From an uncultured Corynebacterium sp. (GTDB lineage Bacteria > Actinomycetota > Actinomycetes > Mycobacteriales > Mycobacteriaceae): 64,000 nt of DNA. The position numbers and the translations under genes are program-made. The notes beneath the pieces are model-generated. The model saw only the letters and a list, made by a program, of their open reading frames with translations. It made no database searches and had not been told where the DNA came from. The DNA lies in the NCBI RefSeq assembly GCF_943914615.1, contig NZ_CALUCS010000012.1, positions 10,006-74,005 of the forward strand, in the 5' to 3' direction. This document shows positions 43,237 to 52,013 of this stretch, in pieces (position 1 is the stretch's first letter; each line of letters opens with the position of its first letter).

Positions 43237-44106
43237 TCAACCCACGCCGTGTGCTGCCGCAATTGCAATCTTCTCGCGGATCTTCAGCCCTGCCTTCAGA
43301 ACCATGCGCACCGGGAGGTAGCGCCACCCGGGCAACCTGTCGGCCTGGAAGCGGTAGGCGCTGTCGTGGTGAGCCTTGAGCACTACGTCCGGGTGCTTGC
43401 CCGCCACGTGCCCCTTGGCGTGACGGATCTGCGCGCTCGGAACGAAAACGTTTAACCATCCTGCACGCCCCAGCCGGTCGCCCAGGTCCACGTCTTCCAT
43501 GTACATGAAGTAGCGCTCATCGAACCCGCCCAGGGCCTCGAAGGCGTCCCAGCGCAGCAGCAGGCAGGATCCGCTCAGCCAGCCTGCGGTTCGCTCGCTG
43601 TCCATGTCTTCGTCGTCCAGGTAGCGCTTCGTCCAGGGGTTTGTCGGCCAGATCTTGCCCAGCAGTGCATGCCCGATACCGGAGCCGAGTTGCGGCACCG
43701 CGCGAGCGGATGGGTAGGCACTGCCGTCTGCCTCTACGATGCGGGGGCCTAGGGCTCCTGCTCGAGGGTGACGCCGTGCCGCCTCCAATAGTTCCTCGAT
43801 CGCACCTTCGCTAAACACGACATCCGGGTTGGAGATCACCAGGTAGTCCGGGTTGATTTCGCCGGCTTCGCGGGCCGCGCGGAGGTGGCGGGCACCGAGG
43901 TTCATCCCGGCTCCGTAGCCGACGTTGCCCCCGCTGTAGATCAGCTCCGCGCGACCGGCCTCCGCGGCAGCCTCGGGAGCGCCGTCCGTGGAGCCGTTGT
44001 CCACCATGACGACCCGCGCGTTGGCCGGCACCGAGTCCAGGAACTTGTGTAGGTACTCCCCCGGTGAATAGGTCACGGTGATAATCGCGATGGGTGCCTC
44101 TGTCAT
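43237..44106 (-). CDS. wbbL: Family 2 glycosyltransferase, rhamnosyltransferase (WbbL-like)
   Basis: A 289-residue GT-A glycosyltransferase. It begins MTEAPIAIITVTYSPGE and has VMVDNGSTDGAPE, ISNPDVVFSEG (DxD-like) and GGFDERYFMYMEDVDLG. WbbL adds rhamnose to GlcNAc-PP-decaprenol, the linker between arabinogalactan and peptidoglycan. The adjacent rmlD makes its donor dTDP-rhamnose, which supports this role. Confidence 0.9.
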   Translation of the reverse strand: MTEAPIAIITVTYSPGEYLHKFLDSVPANARVVMVDNGSTDGAPEAAAEAGRAELIYSGGNVGYGAGMNLGARHLRAAREAGEINPDYLVISNPDVVFSEGAIEELLEAARRHPRAGALGPRIVEADGSAYPSARAVPQLGSGIGHALLGKIWPTNPWTKRYLDDEDMDSERTAGWLSGSCLLLRWDAFEALGGFDERYFMYMEDVDLGDRLGRAGWLNVFVPSAQIRHAKGHVAGKHPDVVLKAHHDSAYRFQADRLPGWRYLPVRMVLKAGLKIREKIAIAAAHGVG

Positions 44107-44117
44107 GGCCGTTGAGG

Positions 44118-44942
44118 TTACCCCAGGGCAGCCCGCAAACTATCCCGCCACGCGGGCAGGCCGGTGGCTGGAATCTGCAGAGCACTGTTGTGGGGCCGGC
44201 GCGCGGGAGTGGGATACTCGCTGCTCGGAATGGCCTTCACCCGTGTCGGATCGCACCCCAGTGTGGCGAAGATCTCGCGGGCGAAGCCGCACCAAGTTGT
44301 GAGCGGCCCGGAGCCGGTCACGTGGCTGATCGCCGGAGTCTGTCGCCCGTCCACCATCGCCGCCAGCTCTGCCGCCAGCACGTCGGTGTGGGTGGGGCGG
44401 CCGTATTGGTCGTCCACTACCGCGGGGTTCACGCCCGCCCTTGCCAAACGCGCCATGGTGGTGGCGAAGTTACGCCCAGTCGCGCCATAGACCCAGCCCG
44501 TGCGGACCACGTGTCCGCCGAGGTTCAGCACCCGCCGCTCCCCCTCCAGCTTGCTGCGCCCATAGGCGTTCAACGGATCGGGCTGACCGTCGACCGGGTT
44601 TTCGCAGCCCACCGGCAGATCCCCGGAGAAAACGTAGTCAGTGGAGACGTGCCACATCGGCACCCCATGCACCTCGGCCCAGGAGGCCATCCTCCCCGGG
44701 GCTACCGCATTTACTTGGTGCACCACGCCCGCGTTCTCAGGCTTCTCGGCAGCGTCCACGGCTGTGAATGCGGCGAGGTTGACGATGGCTTCCACGTCAG
44801 ACGGTGGCGTCAATAAGAAAGAATCCACAGATCCTGCAACGGCGAGGTCCGCGTGCGCGCGCCCTACCGGCACAAAGTCGGGGCGGAGGCGCAGCAGGGC
44901 CCGGCCTACCTGACCGGAGGCTCCGAAAACCAAAACACTCAT
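44118..44942 (-). CDS. rmlD: dTDP-4-dehydrorhamnose reductase
   Basis: A 274-residue SDR-type reductase: LVFGASGQVGRALLRL, AFTAVDAAEKPENA, HVSTDYVFSGD and YGRSKLEGE (YxxxK). It makes the last step to dTDP-L-rhamnose. It starts at ATG 44942, divergent from the LCP gene. It is 11 bases upstream of wbbL. The stretch SFLLTPP uses TTA TTG ACG CCA, unusual codons, where the dispersed motif falls. Confidence 0.93.
   Translation of the reverse strand: MSVLVFGASGQVGRALLRLRPDFVPVGRAHADLAVAGSVDSFLLTPPSDVEAIVNLAAFTAVDAAEKPENAGVVHQVNAVAPGRMASWAEVHGVPMWHVSTDYVFSGDLPVGCENPVDGQPDPLNAYGRSKLEGERRVLNLGGHVVRTGWVYGATGRNFATTMARLARAGVNPAVVDDQYGRPTHTDVLAAELAAMVDGRQTPAISHVTGSGPLTTWCGFAREIFATLGCDPTRVKAIPSSEYPTPARRPHNSALQIPATGLPAWRDSLRAALG
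44806..44815 (+). repeat. GGCGTCAATA dispersed motif
   Basis: Exact copy inside rmlD. On the coding strand it gives TTA TTG ACG CC, i.e. rare leucine codons. Confidence 0.6.
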
Positions 44943-44976
44943 AAAATCAGTACTACACCAGCGCCATCTTTACCGC

Positions 44977-44982
44977 TAAAGT
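44977..44982 (+). promoter_or_regulatory. Possible -10 box of the LCP gene
   Basis: TAAAGT ends seven bases before ATG 44990; no Shine-Dalgarno sequence is present, which fits a leaderless transcript. Confidence 0.4.
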
Positions 44983-44989
44983 GTGAACA

Positions 44990-46660
44990 ATGACAGAGCA
45001 TGAGAGAAGCCGCCATTCACGGCGTATCCAGGCAGCCCCCGGTGGCGTAGAAGCCAAGCAGATCGGCCCCGGCTGGTCGCGCGGGGTGCTGGCTGCTGTC
45101 TCGGCACTCGCACTAGTCGTGATGGGGATCGGCTACATGGCGGTCGGCAACCTGAACGGTGGGCTGGCCCAGGCGGACAACCTGAACCTCGGCAACCAGC
45201 CGGACGGAGCAACTGACATTCTGCTGGTGGGCGTGGATTCCCGTACGGATGCGAAGGGCAAACCGCTGTCCCAAAAGGAAATCAACATGCTCCGTGCGGG
45301 CGAGGAAGAAGCCACGAACACGGACACGATGATCCTCATCCGCATCCCGAACGACGGTTCCTCGGCGACCGCAGTGTCGTTGCCTCGCGACACGTACGTC
45401 AGCACCCCTGACAATGGCAACATGAAGCTCAACGGCGTGTACGGCACGGCTAAGTTCGAGAAGTCACAGCAGCTGGAGAAGGATAGCGACAACAGCGAGT
45501 CCGACATCGAGCAGAAGTCCACGGAAGCGGGCCGCCAGGCGCTCATCAGCTCAGTCGCCGATCTCACCGGCATCACCGTCGACCACTACGCCGAGGTTGG
45601 CCTGCTGGGCTTCGTGCTGCTCACCGACGCAGTTGGTGGCGTGGACGTGTGCCTGAAGGACAAGGTCGACGAGCCACTGTCTGGCGCAAAGTTCAAGAAG
45701 GGCCGCCAGACCCTCGACGGCCAGGACGCACTGAGTTTCGTCCGCCAGCGCCACGAACTGCCGCGCGGCGACCTAGACCGCATCACCCGCCAGCAGGCCT
45801 ATATGGCCAGCCTGGCCAACAAGGTGCTGTCCTCCAAAACGCTGACCGACCCAGGCAGCATGTCCAAGCTCAACGACGCGGTGCAGCGCTCTGTGGTACT
45901 CGACAGCGGCTGGGACGTCATGGGCTTGGCCACGCAGATGCAGAACATGGCCGGCGGTGACGTGAGCTTCCAAACCATTCCCGTGACCAGCATCGACGGC
46001 ACCGGCGACTACGGCGAATCCGTCGTGACGGTGGATAACGACCAGGTCCACGAGTTCTTCAAGGATTTGCTGGGCGACAAGCCGGGCGAAGAGAGCACTT
46101 CCTCCGACAAGCCCGCCGACATCACCGACTACAAGGCCAAGGACTACAAGGTCAACGTCTTCAACGCCTCCGAGCAGGCCGGTCTGGCCGCCCGCGTGTC
46201 GGATCTGGCGAAGGACTACGGTTACAAGCCGGGCAAGGTCGGCAACCACCCCGAGACAGGCATTTCGGAGTCGCAGGTGAACGCCAAGAACGCCGACGAT
46301 CCGGCGGCTCGCGCCCTAGCGAAGCAGCTGGGCGGGCTGAACGTGGTGGAGGATTCCTCCCTGGACGAGCACGAACTCTCCGTCACCCTGTCCGGCACCT
46401 ACGCCGGCCCGGGCATCCTGGAGCAGTCCGCCCCGCTGACCAAGCCGGACGATCCGAACGTTGGCACGCTCACCGAGGGAATCAAGGACCTCGACGGCGA
46501 CGGCATTCCGGACGAGGACGCCTCCGCAACTCAGAGCACAACTGGCACCGGCACTGACTCTGACAAGCCCGCCACCGTCGGCACGCCGGGTACCGGCCAG
46601 GGCACCGACCGAAAGGATCCGATCGACGCCGGCGGCGACGGTCCGATGTGTGTGAACTAA
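44990..46660 (+). CDS. LCP (LytR-CpsA-Psr) cell wall glycopolymer ligase
   Basis: A 556-residue membrane-anchored LCP protein (Rv3267-like). After a basic N-terminus there is one helix (about residues 28-48, GVLAAVSALALVVMGIGYM). The LCP domain shows ILLVGVDSRTD, DTMILIRIP, SLPRDTYV and FVRQRHELPRGDLDR with its conserved Arg/Asp. A LytR_C domain follows (YKVNVFNASEQAGLAARVSD). The tail contains DLDGDGIPDED (residues 500-510), a thrombospondin type 3-like calcium loop. It attaches arabinogalactan to peptidoglycan. Confidence 0.94.
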   Translation: MTEHERSRHSRRIQAAPGGVEAKQIGPGWSRGVLAAVSALALVVMGIGYMAVGNLNGGLAQADNLNLGNQPDGATDILLVGVDSRTDAKGKPLSQKEINMLRAGEEEATNTDTMILIRIPNDGSSATAVSLPRDTYVSTPDNGNMKLNGVYGTAKFEKSQQLEKDSDNSESDIEQKSTEAGRQALISSVADLTGITVDHYAEVGLLGFVLLTDAVGGVDVCLKDKVDEPLSGAKFKKGRQTLDGQDALSFVRQRHELPRGDLDRITRQQAYMASLANKVLSSKTLTDPGSMSKLNDAVQRSVVLDSGWDVMGLATQMQNMAGGDVSFQTIPVTSIDGTGDYGESVVTVDNDQVHEFFKDLLGDKPGEESTSSDKPADITDYKAKDYKVNVFNASEQAGLAARVSDLAKDYGYKPGKVGNHPETGISESQVNAKNADDPAARALAKQLGGLNVVEDSSLDEHELSVTLSGTYAGPGILEQSAPLTKPDDPNVGTLTEGIKDLDGDGIPDEDASATQSTTGTGTDSDKPATVGTPGTGQGTDRKDPIDAGGDGPMCVN

Positions 46661-47241
46661 TGGATATTATCGCCCCACTCGTAGCCCAGGATCCGGCCAG
46701 CCCGCGCCTGACCACCTACACTCCGGCCGGCCGCATGGAGCTGTCCGCCCAGACCCTGCACAACTGGCAGTCGAAGGCCGCCCACCTGCTGGATTCGCTC
46801 GCCCCGACCTCCGTCGGGATCGCCTGCGCCCCGGGGTGGCAGCCACTCATGATCGTTCTGGGTTGCTGGCGGACTGGTGTCTCTATTGTGGACGCCGACT
46901 CTTGCGACGTGCTTTTTACCGACGACCTCGCCCTGGCGGAGGCCCACTCGGGTGAGGTTTTCGTGCTCTCCGATGACCTTTTCGGCCGCGGCGTGGAGGA
47001 GTCCGGCGGTGAGTTGCCCTTCGGAATGAACGACTTCTCCCCCGAACTGCGCGTGCAGCCGGATGCCTATCCCGGCCCGGCGGCCGCCCCCGCCCCTGAA
47101 GGTCCGCGGGTGCTGGTGCCCGCGTGGACCGATACCCGGTCGATGCTGGATACACTAAAGCCGCTGCGCGACGGCGGGTCGGTGGTGATGGCCACCGAGC
47201 CCACTGCCGAGATCGCAGCGGCGGAGAACGCGACTATTTAA
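46660..47241 (+). CDS. TIGR03089 family protein
   Basis: A 193-residue protein of the actinobacterial TIGR03089 family, which resembles an N-terminal fragment of adenylate-forming enzymes without their AMP motif. It begins MDIIAPLVAQDPASPRLTTY. ATG 46660 overlaps the LCP stop in TAATG, so it is translationally coupled. Function unknown. It converges with the ABC permease, the stops overlapping by eight bases. Confidence 0.78.
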   Translation: MDIIAPLVAQDPASPRLTTYTPAGRMELSAQTLHNWQSKAAHLLDSLAPTSVGIACAPGWQPLMIVLGCWRTGVSIVDADSCDVLFTDDLALAEAHSGEVFVLSDDLFGRGVEESGGELPFGMNDFSPELRVQPDAYPGPAAAPAPEGPRVLVPAWTDTRSMLDTLKPLRDGGSVVMATEPTAEIAAAENATI

Positions 47242-47968
47242 CGTCCTTGCGCTGGTGGACAAAGAAGGCCCAGGCCACCAGCACCACCGTCCAAGCGCAG
47301 ACAATTGCCACGCTGACCGGGGTGTCGTGCCCGCCAACGGAGACGTTGCCGCCCAGGATCATCCAAATGTTGTTGAACGGCAGGTAGGGCGCGATGTTGT
47401 CGGCAATCCATTGGCTGAGCTGTTGAGAGATCAGCTCCACCGCAGTCGCCCACACCAGCGGCAGCGCTACGGCGCCGGCCGGGGAGGGAATCAACACGCC
47501 GATCGCCGAGGCCATCAGGCTGATCAGCCCTGCAAATAGGATCGTGTAGCCCAGCAGCGGCAGCTGGTCTGTGTTGATCTCCTGCGGCAGGGTCGCCATC
47601 ATCGCCACCGAGACTCCCACCGCCACGGCCATGGTCACCATCGCCAGGGCCGCGTTGACGAACATCTGCGCGAACAGCTGCTGCCAGCGGGCGGGGATCA
47701 CCAGGAAGGACTGCGCATGCAGGTTGTGCCCGCGTGTACCGCTGACCCGCACGGCCGACAGCGACAGGATCATCAGGTACGCCGGCATAAGCCCCACGCC
47801 CAGCTCCATCAGACCCACCTCCGGCTCGTTCATCCCATATTCAGACCTGTAGTAGCTCAGAGTCAGCGCGTTGGCACCGATGTAGAACAGCAGGACGAAG
47901 CCCAGCATGATCCAGGTGCCCCACATGACGCGCGAGCGCGTCCACTCACTGCGGATGATTCCTAGCAT
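47234..47968 (-). CDS. ABC exporter permease, second pair
   Basis: A 244-residue protein with six predicted membrane helices (for example IMLGFVLLFYIGANALTL and AAVGVLIPSP-like regions). It belongs to the ABC-2/NatB-like permease group. Its ATG overlaps the stop of the ATPase gene (TAATG), so the two form a unit. It resembles the permease at 48.9-49.7 kb, including the shared N-terminal start with LGIIRSEWTR versus LKAISSETTK. Substrate unknown. Confidence 0.88.
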   Translation of the reverse strand: MLGIIRSEWTRSRVMWGTWIMLGFVLLFYIGANALTLSYYRSEYGMNEPEVGLMELGVGLMPAYLMILSLSAVRVSGTRGHNLHAQSFLVIPARWQQLFAQMFVNAALAMVTMAVAVGVSVAMMATLPQEINTDQLPLLGYTILFAGLISLMASAIGVLIPSPAGAVALPLVWATAVELISQQLSQWIADNIAPYLPFNNIWMILGGNVSVGGHDTPVSVAIVCAWTVVLVAWAFFVHQRKDVK

Positions 47969-48900
47969 TACTGACCCCTCCTGTCCTGAGTCCTGTACTC
48001 CACTGCCTGCCCGGTCGCGTCCAGGAACTTCTGCTCCAGCCCCACGCGTTGCGGGGTCATCTCCAGCACCACCGCGCCGGTGTCGCGCGCCAGTTCGCCG
48101 AGGCGCCTGTCCAGGTCGGGGGCTTCGGAGGCGAACTCCAGGGAGCCGTCGGTTTGCCGTGTGAGGTTGACGCCGTCCAAGCGTGAGGTGGCGTCCACAA
48201 AAGAATCGGGATCGGCCACGCGCATCCGGATGGTGGGTTGGGCGCCCGTGCGCAGGAACTCATCCATCGTGTATTCGCCGATGAGGGAGCCCTTGCCAAT
48301 GACGACAAGGCGGTCGGCGGTGAGTTCCATCTCGTGCAGCAGGTGGGAGCTAACCAGCACGGCGCGGCCCTCGGCGGCACTGCGGCGGATCAGTCCGCGC
48401 ATCCAGTGCACGCCTTCGGGGTCGAGGCCATTGACGGGCTCATCGAGAATGAGGTGCTGCGGGTCGCCCAACAGCGCCACGGCCAGGCCCAGGCGCTGCT
48501 TCATGCCGAGAGAGAACTTCTTGATCTTGCGCTTCTGCACCCCGGCCAGCCCCACCAGTTCCAGGCACTCGTCGGCGCGGGACTGCGAGATCCCGGCCGC
48601 CTGCGCGATGGAGCGAATGTGCGCCCTGGCGGAGTGGCCGGGCATGTACCAGGTGGGTTCCAGTAGCGCGCCGGCGATGTGAGGACGCTGCGCACGGTAG
48701 GAACTCAAAGGCTTGCCATTAAAGGTGACTTCGCCTTTACCTATCGTATCGAGCCCCAGGATGCAGCGCATCGTGGAGGATTTACCGGATCCGTTCGGCC
48801 CCAAGAAGCCCGTGACCTGGCCATCTGGAACCGAAAAAGTGAGCCCATGAAGAACCTCCGTGGACCCATACTTTTTCGTTAATTCTTTGACTGCGATCAT
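47968..48900 (-). CDS. ABC exporter ATPase, second pair
   Basis: A 310-residue ABC ATPase: Walker A GPNGSGKS, signature FSLGMKQRLGLA, Walker B LILDEPVNGLDPEG, and an H-loop SSHLLHEME. The C-terminal extension (LTRQTDGSLEFASE) is typical of antibiotic-type exporters of the BcrA/NatA group. It is paralogous to the ATPase at 49.7-50.6 kb. It probably pumps a peptide, antibiotic or lipid together with the overlapping permease. Confidence 0.92.
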   Translation of the reverse strand: MIAVKELTKKYGSTEVLHGLTFSVPDGQVTGFLGPNGSGKSSTMRCILGLDTIGKGEVTFNGKPLSSYRAQRPHIAGALLEPTWYMPGHSARAHIRSIAQAAGISQSRADECLELVGLAGVQKRKIKKFSLGMKQRLGLAVALLGDPQHLILDEPVNGLDPEGVHWMRGLIRRSAAEGRAVLVSSHLLHEMELTADRLVVIGKGSLIGEYTMDEFLRTGAQPTIRMRVADPDSFVDATSRLDGVNLTRQTDGSLEFASEAPDLDRRLGELARDTGAVVLEMTPQRVGLEQKFLDATGQAVEYRTQDRRGQ

Positions 48901-48919
48901 GCCGTCAGGCTATCAAAAT

Positions 48920-49660
48920 CTATTTCACGTCTCTGGTCTTGTTGCTGTACAGCCCCAGGGCCAGCAGGACGACCATCCAGGCGATCATCACCGCGAAGCC
49001 GAAGCCGGGGCTGACCATATCGGTGTGATCCTGAGCGTAGATCCAGGTCTGCATGTCTTGGACGCGGCTACCCGGGGAGAGGTGGTACAGAGTCTTCAGG
49101 AAGGAGATCTTGTCCCCCGCGGCGTACAGCAGCCCCTCGACCACCAGCATCCACACCAGCGGCAGCGCGATGGCACCCACTCGATTACGCAGCAGTGCGG
49201 CGATGCCGACGGCCATCACGGCGAAGGCGGGGGCGCCCACCGCGTATCCCCACACCAGCAGCTGGTCTTCGCCGGTGAAGTGTCCGGCCGGGAATGCATT
49301 GAAGACTGCCCAGCTGAGCGCCAGGCCGAGGATGTAGTTCAGCTCCACAAACACCGCCGCCACCAGCGCGCGGGCCAGTAGCCAGGAACTCCGGTGATTC
49401 TGAGTGAGGAACGCGTGGGCCGTCATGCGGTTACTAATGTCGCCGCCGGTCGTCGAGGCGCCGAAGATAATGGCGATCATCAGGAAGATCATCCCGCCGT
49501 AAAGCAGGTCGGGCCAGCCGCCGTCGAGTCGCGGGGAGTCGTTAAACAGCATGTAGAGGGTAGTCGGGCCGTAGATCGAGCCCGTGAAAAGGATCACGTA
49601 GATCCAGGTGCTGCGGAGGCTCAGCAGCTTCGTAGTCTCGGAGGAAATTGCTTTGAGCAT
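48920..49660 (-). CDS. ABC exporter permease, first pair
   Basis: A 246-residue membrane protein with about six helices (VILFTGSIYGPTTLYMLF, MIFLMIAIIFGASTTGG, GVGIAALLRNRVGAIALP). It has the same architecture as the second permease, and the shared GAIALPLVWMLVVE segment corresponds to GAVALPLVWATAVE there. It starts 28 bases after the stop of its ATPase gene. Substrate unknown. Confidence 0.88.
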   Translation of the reverse strand: MLKAISSETTKLLSLRSTWIYVILFTGSIYGPTTLYMLFNDSPRLDGGWPDLLYGGMIFLMIAIIFGASTTGGDISNRMTAHAFLTQNHRSSWLLARALVAAVFVELNYILGLALSWAVFNAFPAGHFTGEDQLLVWGYAVGAPAFAVMAVGIAALLRNRVGAIALPLVWMLVVEGLLYAAGDKISFLKTLYHLSPGSRVQDMQTWIYAQDHTDMVSPGFGFAVMIAWMVVLLALGLYSNKTRDVK

Positions 49661-49688
49661 GGTTTGTCTCTTTTCTGTGCGGTGGGGG

Positions 49689-50624
49689 CTAGTTGCTGCG
49701 GTATTCCTGTTGGCTCGCGGTCGCGGCGAGGAAGCGCTGTTCCAGGTTGTCTGCGGTGGTCGCGAGTTTGGTCACCGCGAACTTTTCCTCCAGCGCCGTT
49801 GCCGCGATCGCTGCACGCACTTCGTGTTCTGGAACGTTGTTGACGCCCACACGCAGCGTCCGCTCGCGGTCCAGATCGACCTGGAAGCCGCGACTGCGGA
49901 GGCTGTCTGCCAACAGGACTGCTTCCTTGCACTCGACCTCCACGTGGGCGCCGCCAGCGAGGAACTCCTCCAGGGTTTGCTCACCGATGAGCTTGCCCTG
50001 GCCGATCAGCACCAGGCGGTCTGCGGTTTGTTGCATTTCGCTAAGCAAGTGGGAGCTAACCAGCAGGCCACGGCCGTCATCGGCAAGTTGGCGGATGATG
50101 CGACGCATCCAGGACACGCCCTCCGGGTCGAGGCCGTTGACCGGCTCGTCGAGGATCAGGTGCTGCGGGTTGCCGAGGAGGGCGGCGGCCAGGCCGAGGC
50201 GTTGCTTCATGCCCAGGGAGTAGCCGCCGACCTTCTTCTTGCCGGCGCTGGTGAGGCCGACCATGTCGAGGCATTCGTCCACGCGCTTGTCAGAGATGCC
50301 GGCTCCCTTCGCAATGACGCGCAGGTGGTTGCGGCCGCTGCGGGCCGGGGTGAACCAGGTGGCATCCAGGACTGCGCCGGCGATGCTGGACTTGTTATCC
50401 AGGCCTGCGAATTCGCCGGCGTATCCCTTGCCGCTGAAGGTCACCTTGCCGGCATTCGGCTTGTCGAGGCCGAGCATGCAGCGCATGGTGGTGGACTTGC
50501 CCGCGCCGTTGGGCCCGAGGAAGCCAGTCACCTGCCCATCCGGGACGGTGAATGAAAGGTCGTTGACTACTGTTTTCTTGCCGTACCTCTTGGTGAGGTT
50601 TTCCACGATGATCATGGTTCCCAT
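49689..50624 (-). CDS. ABC exporter ATPase, first pair
   Basis: A 311-residue ABC ATPase: GPNGAGKST, YSLGMKQRLGLA, LILDEPVNGLDPEG, SSHLLSEMQ. It is clearly paralogous to the second ATPase, sharing most of the core. Leader of a four-gene unit ATPase-permease-ATPase-permease. The start may be ATG 50624 or ATG 50615 (MIIVENLTKRYG); I kept the first. Confidence 0.92.
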   Translation of the reverse strand: MGTMIIVENLTKRYGKKTVVNDLSFTVPDGQVTGFLGPNGAGKSTTMRCMLGLDKPNAGKVTFSGKGYAGEFAGLDNKSSIAGAVLDATWFTPARSGRNHLRVIAKGAGISDKRVDECLDMVGLTSAGKKKVGGYSLGMKQRLGLAAALLGNPQHLILDEPVNGLDPEGVSWMRRIIRQLADDGRGLLVSSHLLSEMQQTADRLVLIGQGKLIGEQTLEEFLAGGAHVEVECKEAVLLADSLRSRGFQVDLDRERTLRVGVNNVPEHEVRAAIAATALEEKFAVTKLATTADNLEQRFLAATASQQEYRSN

Positions 50625-50683
50625 GCTGCCGCCCGGGGTGGTGCTCCCACATCGGACGAGGGGTTGATCTTGCGTGTCCTACC

Positions 50684-51844
50684 TCAGTATGACGGCCCGC
50701 CCTCCTGCTCTTCGATCGCCTGGTGGTACTCGGCCAGCGCCTTGGTTTTGCGGACGTTGCGCTGGGCGAAGGTCTCCCGCCCCAGTGGCCCCTCGGCCTC
50801 GGTGATCACACTGTGTCCGTCACCGTGGGAGGCCCAGACCTCGTGCCCGTCGGGGTGCAGGGCGACGTCCCAGCTGCCGGCGGTCTTGAGGTTGTGGTGC
50901 TTCGAGCAGAGTAGGTGCAAGTTCGCCGTGGACGTCGGTCCGCTGCCGTAGCGCCGCACGTGGTCGTATTGGCACTTGTAGGCGGGAACCTCGCAGCCTG
51001 GGAAGCGACAGTGCAGGTCGCGCCCCGCAACAGCTGCCTTGATGCTCTCCGTCGGCACGTAACCCTCGCATTCCGCGTAGCCCGGCGCGGACAGGTGAGT
51101 CACCCTCTGCAACCAGGTCTTGGAAGCGGAGCGGTTCAGCCAGTGGTCCTCCCCCAGCACCGCACCGTCGTTCGCCGGGTCGTGGTACAGGTTCAGAGTC
51201 ACCGAAACTTCGGCCTTGTCGGTGATCAGCCGCAGCATCGCCTCCGGCTGCGAGCACTCGTACTTCTTGGCGGTAGCGCGCACGATCTTGTCGATCTCGA
51301 TACCCTCCATCCGCGGGACCCGCAGCGTGAAGGTGGTGTACTCCGGGTCGCGGCAATCCACATTGAAGCTCGGCTCGGCCGCGGTGGCCTCATCCTTAGG
51401 TACGACGTTCCGATCGACCTCCCGCAAAATCTTCGAGATGCGGTTGTGGATAGTCCTCGGTGAGAACACGTGCTGGTCGGGACGTGAGGGCGTCAATACC
51501 TCAAGAACCTTGCCTTCAACCCTCTCCCGATCGTCGGGCGACACCGGCAGCAGATCCTGCGCCACCCGCAGAACGTGGCGGGCGGTGTAGCACCCCTGAT
51601 CAAACAGCTCGACGAGGCGCGGAAAGTCACGCAACACGAAAGCAGCCTCGGCCCAGGCCTCCGCGACCCCGGCCGATACACCCAGGCGCACGGCGAGGCG
51701 CGTGCAAAAATCGGGCACCAAATCCTCCCCGTCCGGGGCGCATGCCATTATCAGTTGGAATTGTTGTTGATTGAGCTGCCGCGCCGCCACGGTCAGCGGA
51801 TCCTGCGAACTGGCTATTCGAAACGATGGTGGTGAGGTAGTCAT
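50684..51844 (-). CDS. HNH endonuclease domain protein (13E12-like)
   Basis: A 386-residue protein of the DUF222/13E12-like group common in actinobacteria. The C-terminal HNH site is CRFPGCEVPAYKCQYDHVRRY followed by NLHLLCSKHHNLK, with paired Cys for zinc. The N-terminal part is helical. Members often occur in multiple copies; some are linked to mobile DNA, but no repeat, integrase or att site is seen here. It separates the ABC genes from the two-component system. AGGGGAAC precedes ATG 51844. Confidence 0.85.
   Translation of the reverse strand: MTTSPPSFRIASSQDPLTVAARQLNQQQFQLIMACAPDGEDLVPDFCTRLAVRLGVSAGVAEAWAEAAFVLRDFPRLVELFDQGCYTARHVLRVAQDLLPVSPDDRERVEGKVLEVLTPSRPDQHVFSPRTIHNRISKILREVDRNVVPKDEATAAEPSFNVDCRDPEYTTFTLRVPRMEGIEIDKIVRATAKKYECSQPEAMLRLITDKAEVSVTLNLYHDPANDGAVLGEDHWLNRSASKTWLQRVTHLSAPGYAECEGYVPTESIKAAVAGRDLHCRFPGCEVPAYKCQYDHVRRYGSGPTSTANLHLLCSKHHNLKTAGSWDVALHPDGHEVWASHGDGHSVITEAEGPLGRETFAQRNVRKTKALAEYHQAIEEQEGGPSY
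51489..51498 (+). repeat. GGCGTCAATA dispersed motif
   Basis: Exact copy inside the HNH gene; on the coding strand it reads GTA TTG ACG CC. Confidence 0.6.
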
Positions 51845-51958
51845 GGAGTTCCCCTAATCCAGCGGCGAGGTTGTGGTGCCCCCGCCAAACTTCCTAACTC
51901 AAGAATAGAACACACCATCAAAACAAGTCAATACCCCCACCAAAACTTTTTTCTTTTT

Positions 51959-51968
51959 TATTGACGCC
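51959..51968 (-). repeat. GGCGTCAATA dispersed motif, intergenic
   Basis: Exact copy on the minus strand in the non-coding gap between the HNH gene and the response regulator, next to a T-rich run. Confidence 0.6.
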
Positions 51969-52013
51969 ACCAGCCTCAACAGCAAGAATGCCCGTAAAGC
52001 TAAGGTAGAGGTT

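Noticed and set aside
50684..51844. Prophage or insertion element around the HNH gene
   Set aside because: No integrase, terminal repeat, target duplication or phage structural gene is visible.
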